A stretch of DNA of 38,138 nucleotides from CANJJB01 sp964449295 (GTDB lineage: Bacteria > Chlamydiota > Chlamydiia > Chlamydiales > Rhabdochlamydiaceae). The notes beneath the pieces were generated by a model. It saw only the letters and a program-made list of their open reading frames with translations, did not search any database and was not told the DNA's origin. The stretch covers positions 1 to 38,138 of the forward strand of contig CAYUZN010000003.1 of the NCBI GenBank assembly GCA_964449295.1, written 5' to 3'. Numbering within the stretch: position 1 is the first letter of the stretch; the number at the start of each line of letters is the position of its first letter. Positions 18,251 through 25,893 of the stretch are shown here, in pieces. A program made the position numbers and the translations under genes.

Positions 18251-19078
18251 ATGCGCTTAATTTTAAGTTTGTTTTCCCTTTTAGTTGCAGGCTATGGCCT
18301 TTTTTGGATATCTGGCAACCATCCTGATCTTAAAACAAAAGTCGAAGAAGTTCTCGATGTCGGACACTTTCATACACTTGAAATTCGGTATACTTCCAAC
18401 CAAATCATGGAGAAACATAGAAAAGAGCTTTTGAAAGATAATAGACACCGATATTTAGATCCCACCATCGAATTTTACCCTTATCTCCTGATGGAAGTTA
18501 AATACACACTGAACGACAATAAAACACATGAGAGCGTTGTCCTCTGGGACCTCACAGATGGTGAGATGGTCATCAACACAAAAGAGTGGGAGAAAACACA
18601 TGGGTTTGGAGATTGCATTTATGCTGACACAAATGTCCAAGAATTTAAAATCTTGAATCTCTTGGCTAAAAAAGGAGGCAGCGTCGATCGAGATGGCCTG
18701 TCAAAATCTCTGAATATAGATCAAGAAATCCTCGATAGTTGGATTCAAAGCTGTCAAAGAAAAAAACTCATCGTTCAATCAGGCAATAACTACCGCCTTC
18801 ATCTTAAAACTCCACGCCTGCGTACCATTCCTGAAACACGCATTGATGAATGGCTCGTGACAAAACCCTATAAAAAAGCCATCCGCCTTCCTAGACAATT
18901 CAGTTCTATGCAAATTGAAAAAGTTGCTAAAGCAGCCTTCGGGCAAGATTTTGCTATCCGCAAAATCACCTATGTCTACCTTCCAGTCCATAGCATTGTT
19001 GTCCAAAACCCCGATGACTCAACACACATCAGCCATTGGAATGCTCTTAATGGTAAACGCCTCTCTCAGGGAACTTAA
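18251..19078 (+). CDS. Conserved-looking membrane protein with internal winged helix, upstream of cyoA
   Basis: No named family recognised; 275 aa. Residues 1-22 form a membrane helix or uncleaved signal. Residues ~131-186 read as a winged helix (helix-turn-helix EFKILNLLAKKG...SLNIDQEILDSWI, then a beta wing). Two short segments flanking it look related to each other: ~77-104 and ~242-270, each with a hydrophobic strand, then D-x(2)-T-H-x-S, a Trp and a D/N-G turn, as if an old duplication. It is only 6 nt from cyoA, so it probably belongs to the oxidase operon and may help assemble or regulate it; this is inference. The ATG lies within a 6-bp inverted repeat (GCGCAT/ATGCGC). Confidence 0.75.
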   Translation: MRLILSLFSLLVAGYGLFWISGNHPDLKTKVEEVLDVGHFHTLEIRYTSNQIMEKHRKELLKDNRHRYLDPTIEFYPYLLMEVKYTLNDNKTHESVVLWDLTDGEMVINTKEWEKTHGFGDCIYADTNVQEFKILNLLAKKGGSVDRDGLSKSLNIDQEILDSWIQSCQRKKLIVQSGNNYRLHLKTPRLRTIPETRIDEWLVTKPYKKAIRLPRQFSSMQIEKVAKAAFGQDFAIRKITYVYLPVHSIVVQNPDDSTHISHWNALNGKRLSQGT

Positions 19079-19084
19079 CAGCCC

Positions 19085-19936
19085 ATGCAAAAAACAAAGA
19101 TTATTCTCATCGCCGCTCTTCTTCTGGGAATCACAGCTCTCACAATTTGGCTCTTAAATAGCCCAAACGCCGTGGTGCTAAATCCGAAAGGGATGATCGG
19201 ACTCAAGCAGAAAAATCTTTTGATCACAGCCACATGGCTTATGCTGATTGTCGTTGTCCCTGTTTTTGTGATGACCCTTCTTTTTGCGTGGAAATACCGA
19301 GAGAGCAATAAAAAAACAAATTACCAACCTAACTGGTGCTCTAGTCATCTCGCTGAGTGTTTCTGGTGGGGAGTTCCTTGTGTGATTGTGCTATGTCTAT
19401 CTTTGATTACATGGACATCAAGTCATGATTTGAATCCTTACAAATCCATTGACACAGATAAAAAAGAGATGACAATCCAAGTGGTAGCGCTGAATTGGAA
19501 ATGGCTTTTCATCTATCCAGAACAGAAAATTGCCACGATCAATTTTGTGCAAATTCCTGAAAATGTGCCGATCAATTTTGAAATCACAGCAGATGCTCCT
19601 ATGAATTCATTTTGGATTCCGCAGCTAGGCGGCCAAATCTATGCTATGCCTGCGATGAAAACTGAGCTCCATCTGATTGCGAATGAAAAAGGAGTCTTTA
19701 GAGGAGCCTCATCAAATATCAGTGGAGAAGGATTTGCAGGAATGATTTTCACAGTAGAAGCAAGTTCTGAAGAAGACTTTGAGAGTTGGGTGCAAAAAGC
19801 CAAATCTTCAGGACAAGAGTTAACTCTTGAGACCTATAACGACTTAGTCAAACCAAGTCAGTATAATCCAGCTGCTTTTTATCAGCTTAAACAAGATGAT
19901 CTGTTTCACTCAATCATTATGAAATATATGGAATAA
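19085..19936 (+). CDS. cyoA: Cytochrome bo3 quinol oxidase subunit II
   Basis: Inner-membrane subunit II of the proton-pumping bo3-type quinol oxidase, 283 aa. Seen: two membrane helices (~42-69 and ~95-113) and the periplasmic cupredoxin domain (LNWKWLFIYPEQ, MNSFWIPQLGGQIYAMP). The CuA ligands of cytochrome c oxidases are absent (the loop reads SNISGEGFAGM), which is diagnostic of a quinol-type enzyme. Odd: the lipoprotein cysteine found in E. coli CyoA is missing; the aligned stretch reads NSPNAVVLNPKG with Pro in its place, so the subunit is probably held by its helices only. First of four close-packed cyo genes. Confidence 0.96.
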   Translation: MQKTKIILIAALLLGITALTIWLLNSPNAVVLNPKGMIGLKQKNLLITATWLMLIVVVPVFVMTLLFAWKYRESNKKTNYQPNWCSSHLAECFWWGVPCVIVLCLSLITWTSSHDLNPYKSIDTDKKEMTIQVVALNWKWLFIYPEQKIATINFVQIPENVPINFEITADAPMNSFWIPQLGGQIYAMPAMKTELHLIANEKGVFRGASSNISGEGFAGMIFTVEASSEEDFESWVQKAKSSGQELTLETYNDLVKPSQYNPAAFYQLKQDDLFHSIIMKYME

Positions 19937-19937
19937 T

Positions 19938-21896
19938 ATGTTGGGAAGATTGACACTAGATGCCTTCAAGCACGATTTTATTGAATATGGAGCTATAATT
20001 TCCATGATTGTCGGAGCAATTGGTCTATTTGCTCTCCTCACCTATTACAAAAAATGGACCTGGCTTTGGAAAGAGTGGATCACATCCGTCGATCATAAAA
20101 AAATTGGCGTTATGTATATCGTCGTCTCTGGAGTCATGCTCTTTAAAGGTCTATTTGATGCGGTGATGATGCGCGTACAACAAGCGATGGCTTATGGAGA
20201 CTCGATGGGGTATCTAGAAGCTGATCACTTTCAACAAGTTTTTACGGCCCATGGTGTGACAATGATATTTTTTGTAGGGATGGGTGTTGTCTTTGGTCTC
20301 ATCAATCTCGTACTGCCTCTACAAATAGGAGCGAGAGATGTTGCCTTTCCTTTCCTCAATTCTTTAAGTTTTTGGCTGTTTGCTGCAGGATCTTTGTATA
20401 TTCTCGTCTCCTTAGTCATAGGTGATTTTGCAGCAACAGGATGGACGGCTTACCCACCGCTTGCAGGACTCAAATATAACCCAGGAGTGGGTGTCGATTA
20501 TTGGCTGTGGAGTCTGCAGATTTCAGGGGTTGGCAGTCTTTTATCAGGCATCAACTTTTTTGTCACAATTCTAAAGATGCGCTGTCCTGGCATGACCCTC
20601 ATGAAAATGCCTGTTTTTGTCTGGGCAACTCTTGCCACCACAACACTCGTTATTTTTGCATTTCCCATACTGACTGCAACACTTGCCATGCTCACCACAG
20701 ATCGCTTATTTGATACGCGCCTTTTCACAGCCGATTTTGGGGGCAATCCCATGATGTACATCAACTTGATTTGGGCCTGGGGACATCCCGAAGTCTATAT
20801 TTTAGTGCTGCCTGCTTTTGGTATTTTTTCAGAAGTTGTTTCTGTTTTTTCACAAAAAAAATTGTTTGGTTACACAACAATGGTGTGGGCCATTGTGGCT
20901 ATCACCGTTCTTTCTTTTATTGTCTGGCTCCATCATTTTTTTACGATGGGAGCAAGCCCGAACGTCAATGCCTTTTTTGGCATCATGACGATGATCATCG
21001 CTATTCCAACAGGTGTTAAAGTATTCAATTGGATCTTCACAATGTTTAAAGGGAGAGTTCGTTTCACAACACCACTTCTGTGGTTTTTAGGATTTATTAT
21101 CATCTTCACTCTAGGTGGCATGACAGGCATGCTCATGTCGATTCCAGGTGTTGATTTTCAAGCTCATAACAGCTTATTTTTAATTGCTCATTTCCATTCG
21201 ACGATTATTGGAGGTGTCTTATTTGGATTTTTTGCAGGTTATGCCTACTGGTTTCCAAAATTCACAGGATTTAAACTCAATGAACGTTTGGGGAAACAAG
21301 CTTTTTGGTGTTGGTTCATCGGCTTTTTAGTAGCTTTTATGCCTCTTTATGTTCTCGGCCTTATGGGAGCGACACGCAGACTCAACCATTATACAGTTCC
21401 TGAATGGCAGCCTTTCTTTATCGTTGCCTGTTTTGGTGCACTTTTAATTGCTTTAGGACTAGGACTCCAAGTGCTGCAGCTACTTGTCAGCATTAAAGAG
21501 CGTCATAAAAATAGAGATCTGACAGGTGATCCATGGAATGGAAGAACGCTTGAGTGGTCTACTACATCTCCTCCTCCTTTCTATAATTTTGCACTCATTC
21601 CTAGCGTGGATGAAAAAGATGCTTTCTGGGAGATGAAACAACAACCAGTCAAAAGAGGATCTCATCCTCCTTACGAGAAAATTCACATGCCCACAAATAC
21701 TCCTTACGGTTTTTATATAGGGGCTTTAAGTTTTGTGTTTGGCTTTGCAGTTGTCTGGTATATGTTCTTTCTAGCAGCTCTTTCAGGTCTTGGAATACTG
21801 GCTTGCATTATCTTACGTCTTTATGAGAGAAAAACCGATTACTATGTCTCTGTAGAGGAGATAAAAAAAATTGAAACACATACGAGTGTCACATGA
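19938..21896 (+). CDS. cyoB: Cytochrome bo3 quinol oxidase subunit I
   Basis: Catalytic heme-copper subunit, 652 aa, oxidising quinol and reducing O2 to water while pumping protons. All metal ligands are present: H105 and H420 for low-spin heme, H418 for high-spin heme, H283/H332/H333 for CuB, and Y287 for the His-Tyr cross-link (WGHPEVY). In the high-affinity quinone site D74, H97 and Q100 match E. coli D75, H98 and Q101, but the position of E. coli R71 is Lys (K70). The C-terminal GDPWNGRTLEWSTTSPPPFYNF block is typical of CyoB. Starts 1 nt after the cyoA stop and overlaps cyoC by 4 nt. Confidence 0.97.
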   Translation: MLGRLTLDAFKHDFIEYGAIISMIVGAIGLFALLTYYKKWTWLWKEWITSVDHKKIGVMYIVVSGVMLFKGLFDAVMMRVQQAMAYGDSMGYLEADHFQQVFTAHGVTMIFFVGMGVVFGLINLVLPLQIGARDVAFPFLNSLSFWLFAAGSLYILVSLVIGDFAATGWTAYPPLAGLKYNPGVGVDYWLWSLQISGVGSLLSGINFFVTILKMRCPGMTLMKMPVFVWATLATTTLVIFAFPILTATLAMLTTDRLFDTRLFTADFGGNPMMYINLIWAWGHPEVYILVLPAFGIFSEVVSVFSQKKLFGYTTMVWAIVAITVLSFIVWLHHFFTMGASPNVNAFFGIMTMIIAIPTGVKVFNWIFTMFKGRVRFTTPLLWFLGFIIIFTLGGMTGMLMSIPGVDFQAHNSLFLIAHFHSTIIGGVLFGFFAGYAYWFPKFTGFKLNERLGKQAFWCWFIGFLVAFMPLYVLGLMGATRRLNHYTVPEWQPFFIVACFGALLIALGLGLQVLQLLVSIKERHKNRDLTGDPWNGRTLEWSTTSPPPFYNFALIPSVDEKDAFWEMKQQPVKRGSHPPYEKIHMPTNTPYGFYIGALSFVFGFAVVWYMFFLAALSGLGILACIILRLYERKTDYYVSVEEIKKIETHTSVT

Positions 21897-22477
21897 AGAG
21901 TCTCTCTTACCACCACAATGAGGATTATTCTAAAACCATTTTTGGATTTTGGGTTTATCTCTTAAGCGATTTTGTCCTTTTTGGAGCCCTCTTTGCCACC
22001 TACGCTGTTCTTCGTACGGCAACAGCTTCAGGCCCTTCATCTGCAGACTTATTTCGCTCTCATCCTGCTCTCATTCAAACCCTCATTCTGCTGACGGCTA
22101 GCTTTACAAGTGGTCTTGGAAAATTATTTGCTCATCAAAATAAAAAAAGATCTCTCATCTTGTGTTACGCTCTAACCTTTCTCTTAGGAATCATTTTTAT
22201 GTGCATGGGATTTTCAGAAGCCCATGATCTTGTCTTAAAAGGAGCCAGCTGGAAAAAAAGTGCTTTTCTCTCGGCATTTTTCACACTCACAGGCACCCAT
22301 ATGCTTCATTTAAGTTTTGCACTTCTGTGGATTATTGTCCTTCTAATCCCCTTATTTAAAAATGACTTATCGTCTACTCACTTGAAACGCTTGACGTGTT
22401 TGACCCTATTTTGGCAATTTATCAATATCGTGTGGATCTTCATATTTTCTATTGTTTATCTAGGAGCAGTCTCATGA
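21893..22477 (+). CDS. cyoC: Cytochrome bo3 quinol oxidase subunit III
   Basis: Five-helix subunit III of the bo3 oxidase, 194 aa, close to the usual length. Seen: FGFWVYLLSDFVLFGALFATY at the start, the SFTSG helix, an A-HDLVLKGASWKKSAFLSAFF segment and the THMLHLSFALLW helix with the family His pair. Begins inside the cyoB stop (ATGA) and ends inside the cyoD start, so translation is coupled. Confidence 0.94.
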   Translation: MKSLSYHHNEDYSKTIFGFWVYLLSDFVLFGALFATYAVLRTATASGPSSADLFRSHPALIQTLILLTASFTSGLGKLFAHQNKKRSLILCYALTFLLGIIFMCMGFSEAHDLVLKGASWKKSAFLSAFFTLTGTHMLHLSFALLWIIVLLIPLFKNDLSSTHLKRLTCLTLFWQFINIVWIFIFSIVYLGAVS

Positions 22478-22797
22478 TTGATGCTGAACACAAATGGAAT
22501 AGAAGTTTAAAACCTCTGATCACAGGCTTTTTACTCTCACTCATTTTAATACTAAGTGCTTACTGGCTTACAACATCTCATCTGCTCTCTGGCTTGTCTA
22601 TGATGGCAGCTATTTTAACACTAGCCTGCATCCAAGCGCTAATTCAATGTCTGTATTTTCTCAATCTAGGTGCAGAATCTCATCCACGATGGAGTCTAAT
22701 TACATTTGTCTTTACCGTGATTGTCTTAATTATCGTAATCGGTGGATCTTTGTGGATCATGTATAATCTCGATTACAACATGATGCCACCTATGTAA
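22474..22797 (+). CDS. cyoD: Cytochrome bo3 quinol oxidase subunit IV
   Basis: Small three-helix assembly subunit of the bo3 oxidase, 107 aa (E. coli 109). Seen: residues MIDAEHKWNRSLKPLITGF then three hydrophobic helices with the family segment QALIQCLYFLNLG. I place the start at ATG 22474, which overlaps the cyoC stop and has AGGAG (22461-22465) 8 nt upstream; a longer reading from 22396 would run inside cyoC and lacks support. Confidence 0.92.
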   Translation: MIDAEHKWNRSLKPLITGFLLSLILILSAYWLTTSHLLSGLSMMAAILTLACIQALIQCLYFLNLGAESHPRWSLITFVFTVIVLIIVIGGSLWIMYNLDYNMMPPM

Positions 22798-22801
22798 ATT
22801 A

Positions 22802-22823
22802 AGGAACTGTCTAGATAGTTCCT
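22802..22823. terminator. Hairpin between convergent cyoD and the small lipoprotein gene
   Basis: AGGAACT (22802-22808) pairs with AGTTCCT (22817-22823), 8-nt loop. It begins four nucleotides after the cyoD stop and lies directly at the stop of the opposing small gene, so it could serve both directions, although no long T-run follows on either side. Confidence 0.5.
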
Positions 22824-22989
22824 AAGGCTTCGATTTGCAAGAGCAACTATCACTACATTCACAAACCCCTTCACATTCACACTTAATCTTATTGCAATCT
22901 TCCTTTATTTTTTTGATTTCTTGCTTAGAACACGAAGATATGGCAAGACATATGGTTATCAGAGTTATAAAAAGAGCCGATTTCTGCAT
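22822..22989 (-). CDS. Small cysteine-rich lipoprotein, 55 aa
   Basis: A 55-codon gene, short enough to be missed. Residues 1-19 are a lipoprotein signal (MQKSALFITL..., lipobox ISSC with C20). The mature 35 residues contain C20 plus seven further cysteines (32, 37, 39, 43, 45, 49, 51); the last six form three C-x-C pairs repeating every six residues, among Lys, Glu and Ser. A strong GGGGAG lies 6 nt before the ATG and a promoter-like pair is found further upstream, so I consider it real. It resembles in kind, not in sequence, the small Cys-rich outer-membrane lipoprotein OmcA of Chlamydia; a metal-binding role beside a heme-copper oxidase is an alternative. Both are inference. Confidence 0.75.
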   Translation of the reverse strand: MQKSALFITLITICLAISSCSKQEIKKIKEDCNKIKCECEGVCECSDSCSCKSKP

Positions 22990-23017
22990 ATCAATCTCCC
23001 CTGTAAGAGTTTATTTC

Positions 23018-23045
23018 GATATAACAGAAAAGCGATTTTTGACAA
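23018..23045 (-). promoter_or_regulatory. Probable promoter of the small Cys-rich lipoprotein gene
   Basis: On the minus strand TTGTCA (23045-23040) and TATATC (23023-23018) are 16 bp apart; the expected start is about 20 nt upstream of the ATG, leaving room for the GGGGAG ribosome site. Confidence 0.45.
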
Positions 23046-23113
23046 AAACATGAACTCCTAGCTGTTCCAAAAATTAACTCTCTAAAATTTTTACGCACGG
23101 AAAAACCAAAGAT

Positions 23114-23908
23114 CTACTGCCAAAACTCCGTGCTTAGGTTCACTCCAACCAAATCCTTGGCATCCCACTCGCCGTCCATTTCGACGCGGAGGCCAGTATC
23201 ATCGATCCCAACGCACCACACATCCCCTAACCTGTCATCAACGCATCGTGTGGAATATCCACTATACAATCGAACCCCTGTTCTCACATGTGCAGCTACA
23301 ATAGAGGCGCATACGTCAATGGCGTTTGTTAAATTAACATATACACATTTAGAAGATTTATGTTTCCAATCAAGATTCCCATACTTAAAGCAATACCCCT
23401 TCTCAATATAAGTTAGAGCTATTTGCTTTTGGTCCTCGAATTTTTTATTAAGAGAATCTAAGACCACATCTTTTGTTATTAACAGCCAGTGGGTATCCGG
23501 GCATGGACCTATTGATGGATAGTTTGCTGTTTGACACCAAGATCCATCCTTCACCTTGTAAGTTATACATGTTTTAACAATTGCTAGCGGATTGCCTATT
23601 AAAGGATTCTCTGCGAGGCGTGCAAGATCTGGAAGTTTTAAGCCTTTGGGAATGAGTATCAAAAGATGGGTTTCTCCAACTCGTTTTCCAATGTTGATTG
23701 GACACTCTTGTTCCAGGATCTGCTTGATATTATCAGGAAGGAGTGGCACTTCTTTGACATCTAGACCGAAGTATGTTTTCCATTCGTCAGCTCCAAAAAC
23801 TTGGTCAGCTACAACTGAGACTTGGGCTGAGCCTAATAGGACATTTTGATTACCTGCATAGGGATATAAGGGCGTTTGTCTTACATCTAGAGTGGGCGTT
23901 AAACTCAT
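23114..23908 (-). CDS. Hypothetical protein, 264 aa
   Basis: No family recognised. Soluble, no signal peptide or membrane helix; a mixed alpha/beta protein with a proline-rich N-terminus (TPTLDVRQTPLYPY), nine cysteines spread over its length and a C-terminal half rich in aromatic residues and glycine (KYGNLDWKHKSS, RLYSGYSTRCVDDRLGDVWCVGIDD). AGGA lies 6 nt before the ATG. It lies with the small lipoprotein gene on the minus strand between cyoD and cyoE, splitting what is a single operon in other bacteria, and so may have been inserted. The long open frame and ribosome site make a real gene likely. Confidence 0.65.
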   Translation of the reverse strand: MSLTPTLDVRQTPLYPYAGNQNVLLGSAQVSVVADQVFGADEWKTYFGLDVKEVPLLPDNIKQILEQECPINIGKRVGETHLLILIPKGLKLPDLARLAENPLIGNPLAIVKTCITYKVKDGSWCQTANYPSIGPCPDTHWLLITKDVVLDSLNKKFEDQKQIALTYIEKGYCFKYGNLDWKHKSSKCVYVNLTNAIDVCASIVAAHVRTGVRLYSGYSTRCVDDRLGDVWCVGIDDTGLRVEMDGEWDAKDLVGVNLSTEFWQ

Positions 23909-24082
23909 GTTTTATCCTGTCTGTTTTGGCGATTAAAATGAGAATAGACTATATCATACCGCTCCCAATAAATCCAACACAAAAGTGTAAACAGCCCCTT
24001 AAGCGATCTTGGCTTTTCTGTTATTTCTAAGCCATTCAATCTTTAGTTGATTTTTCCTGACTTTTCCTGTAACTAGTCAAAT

Positions 24083-24955
24083 ATGTCTACATTAACTCTT
24101 AAGTCTACCGCTAAGTCGTACTGGATCCTCGCAAAACCAGGAATTATATTTGGCAATATCACCACCACGATTGCAGGATTTTCTTTAGCTTCGCAAGAAC
24201 ACTTTAACCTTGGACTTTTTCTTGCTACCTTAATAGGAATTTCTTTGATCATGGCCTCTAGTTGTGTTTTTAATAACTACATCGATAGAGAGCTTGATAG
24301 CAGAATGGCAAGAACGAAAAATCGTCCTCTTGTCAAAAAACATATATCAGAAAAAGCAGCTTTTATCTTTGGAACAATTTTAGGAATTTTTGGAATGGCC
24401 TGTCTTTTTTTATGGACAAGTATGCTTGCTACAGCAATCGCTCTTACTGGATTTTTCGTGTATATTTTTCTATACAGTTTTTTAAAGTACAAAACAGTTT
24501 ATGGGACTTTAATTGGCAGTGTGGCAGGCGCCATCCCTCCCGTTGTCGGCTACTGCGCTGTCTCTCACTCTCTTGATTTATGCGCTTTCATCTTGTTTGC
24601 CATTGTCGTCTTTTGGCAGATGCCCCATTTTTTTGCGATTGCTATCTACCGACTTGATGATTATGTCGCAGGATCAATTCCTGTTTTGCCAGCTAAAGAA
24701 GGCATTTTTAAAACCAAAGTGCAAATGTTGATCTACATGATTGCTTTTATAGGAGCCGTGGCAGCGCTCTTTATAGGCGGCTACGTGGGATATGGGTATC
24801 TTGTTCTATCTCTCACCTTAGGAATAGCTTGGCTCATCTTCTGCATCAAAGGTTTTTCATGTTCCAATGACAAACTCTGGGCAAGACAAATGTTTATTTT
24901 TTCACTTGTTGTTATCATGGGAATTGCGATTACCATTCCTCTTGCCATAATCTAA
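24083..24955 (+). CDS. cyoE: Protoheme IX farnesyltransferase (heme O synthase)
   Basis: Membrane prenyltransferase of the UbiA superfamily, 290 aa, converting heme B plus farnesyl diphosphate to the heme O needed by the bo3 oxidase. Seen: the first diphosphate-binding motif N65-x2-D68-x3-D72 followed by M-x-RTxxRP, a second conserved region YRLDDY...GSIPVLP, and about nine membrane helices. No clear Shine-Dalgarno precedes the ATG. It serves the cyoABCD products upstream, but is separated from them by two minus-strand genes and must use its own promoter, which I could not identify with confidence. Confidence 0.95.
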   Translation: MSTLTLKSTAKSYWILAKPGIIFGNITTTIAGFSLASQEHFNLGLFLATLIGISLIMASSCVFNNYIDRELDSRMARTKNRPLVKKHISEKAAFIFGTILGIFGMACLFLWTSMLATAIALTGFFVYIFLYSFLKYKTVYGTLIGSVAGAIPPVVGYCAVSHSLDLCAFILFAIVVFWQMPHFFAIAIYRLDDYVAGSIPVLPAKEGIFKTKVQMLIYMIAFIGAVAALFIGGYVGYGYLVLSLTLGIAWLIFCIKGFSCSNDKLWARQMFIFSLVVIMGIAITIPLAII

Positions 24956-24990
24956 CACTTAATTACACTATAGACATAGAAAACGTTTGG

Positions 24991-25026
24991 TATTGCTCTC
25001 ATCACCATTTAGTTCTGAGAGCAATA
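24991..25026. terminator. Strong hairpin between convergent cyoE and the secreted hypothetical
   Basis: A perfect 11-bp stem TATTGCTCTCA (24991-25001) / TGAGAGCAATA (25016-25026) with a 14-nt loop, 35 nt after the cyoE stop and 27 nt beyond the stop of the opposing gene. No long T-run is present, but its position fits a bidirectional terminator. Confidence 0.6.
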
Positions 25027-25052
25027 ATAAACTATAGATATTCAACTCTCTT

Positions 25053-25595
25053 TTACCAGACGTTATATAAGAAAGTCTTAAAATCTTCTGAAAAAAAGTC
25101 GTTGCCTTCTGCCGAAACAGGTTTCTCTAATTTAGAAACAAACACCATAGATTTACAACAATTCTTTTTGGAAAAATCTTGGAAGATAACTATATGAACA
25201 CGCTCTATAATATCACCTTTATCCCATTCGAAAAAGAAAAAGACTCTATCTGTCTGTTCATCGTATATAGAACCACCTTGATAATTCGGTTTATCCCAAA
25301 AATTATTTCCATATAATCCTTCTGCTATATCAAACAGCTCGTGCAACAAATCTTGTTTGCCAACTTGACCATTCCAACACGAACATGTTATAAAACACTC
25401 CCGTTTCCCACTTTCGTGGATAAATTTCCATACAAAGGGTTCTTCAGCCTTTACCCTCTTCCAACCGGTAGGAGTCGTACTGACAAATACATCACCTTCT
25501 ATATTAAGAGTCCTTATATCCGACTCCGCACAGACATCTCCCACTATAAACAAACAAGAAAATAAAACTAACACCAACCAAGTCATGTTCCTCAT
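25053..25595 (-). CDS. Secreted hypothetical protein, 180 aa
   Basis: No family recognised. A Sec-type signal peptide (residues 1-23, cleavage likely after VCA) is followed by about 157 residues with a cluster of cysteines (CFITCSCW), aromatic-rich beta-like stretches (RVFFFFEWDKGD, RVHIVIFQDF) and a further CC pair. Periplasmic or exported, perhaps disulfide-bonded. AAGGAG lies 6 nt before the ATG, supporting the start. Confidence 0.7.
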   Translation of the reverse strand: MRNMTWLVLVLFSCLFIVGDVCAESDIRTLNIEGDVFVSTTPTGWKRVKAEEPFVWKFIHESGKRECFITCSCWNGQVGKQDLLHELFDIAEGLYGNNFWDKPNYQGGSIYDEQTDRVFFFFEWDKGDIIERVHIVIFQDFSKKNCCKSMVFVSKLEKPVSAEGNDFFSEDFKTFLYNVW

Positions 25596-25710
25596 ACATC
25601 TCTCCTTAGATAAAGATGAAGAACAAATATAAAATTAAATCATTATCAAATCAAGTTTTTTTTAACATTTCAAAAAAGGTTCATATTGACTAATATCAAT
25701 CTCTTTGAGA

Positions 25711-25738
25711 TTGTTAAACGCCGAGGATTTGGTATAGC
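25711..25738 (+). promoter_or_regulatory. Probable promoter of tRNA-Ser
   Basis: TTGTTA (25711-25716), 16 bp, TATAGC (25733-25738); transcription would start about 14 nt before the mature tRNA 5' end. Confidence 0.45.
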
Positions 25739-25758
25739 GATTCCTTAAGAATCCTTAT

Positions 25759-25845
25759 GGAAAGATGGCTGAGTGGCCGAAGGCACGTCCCTGCTAAGGA
25801 CGCGTACCTTTACGGGTACCGTGGGTTCAAATCCCACTCTTTCCG
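25759..25845 (+). tRNA. tRNA-Ser (anticodon GCU)
   Basis: All arms fold: acceptor GGAAAGA (25759-25765) with TCTTTCC (25838-25844), D-arm, anticodon stem CGTCC/GGACG with the loop CTGCTAA (anticodon GCT at 25793-25795, reading AGC/AGU), a long variable arm GTACC...GGTAC typical of class II serine tRNAs, and T-arm GTGGG/CCCAC with TTCAAAT. Discriminator G; CCA is not encoded. Confidence 0.97.
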
Positions 25846-25893
25846 AATTTTCTGTGATTGCAATAATCAAAATTTTCTCTTAGTTTGTACTTT

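Noticed and set aside
19085..21896. Cytochrome c oxidase (CuA type)
   Set aside because: Subunit II lacks the CuA cysteines and histidine, and all subunits match the quinol oxidase.
22396..22473. Longer start of cyoD
   Set aside because: It lies inside cyoC in another frame; ATG 22474 has a good ribosome site and gives the family length.
22835..23053. A 72-codon plus-strand frame
   Set aside because: It is the antisense of the small lipoprotein gene, which has a signal peptide, lipobox and ribosome site.
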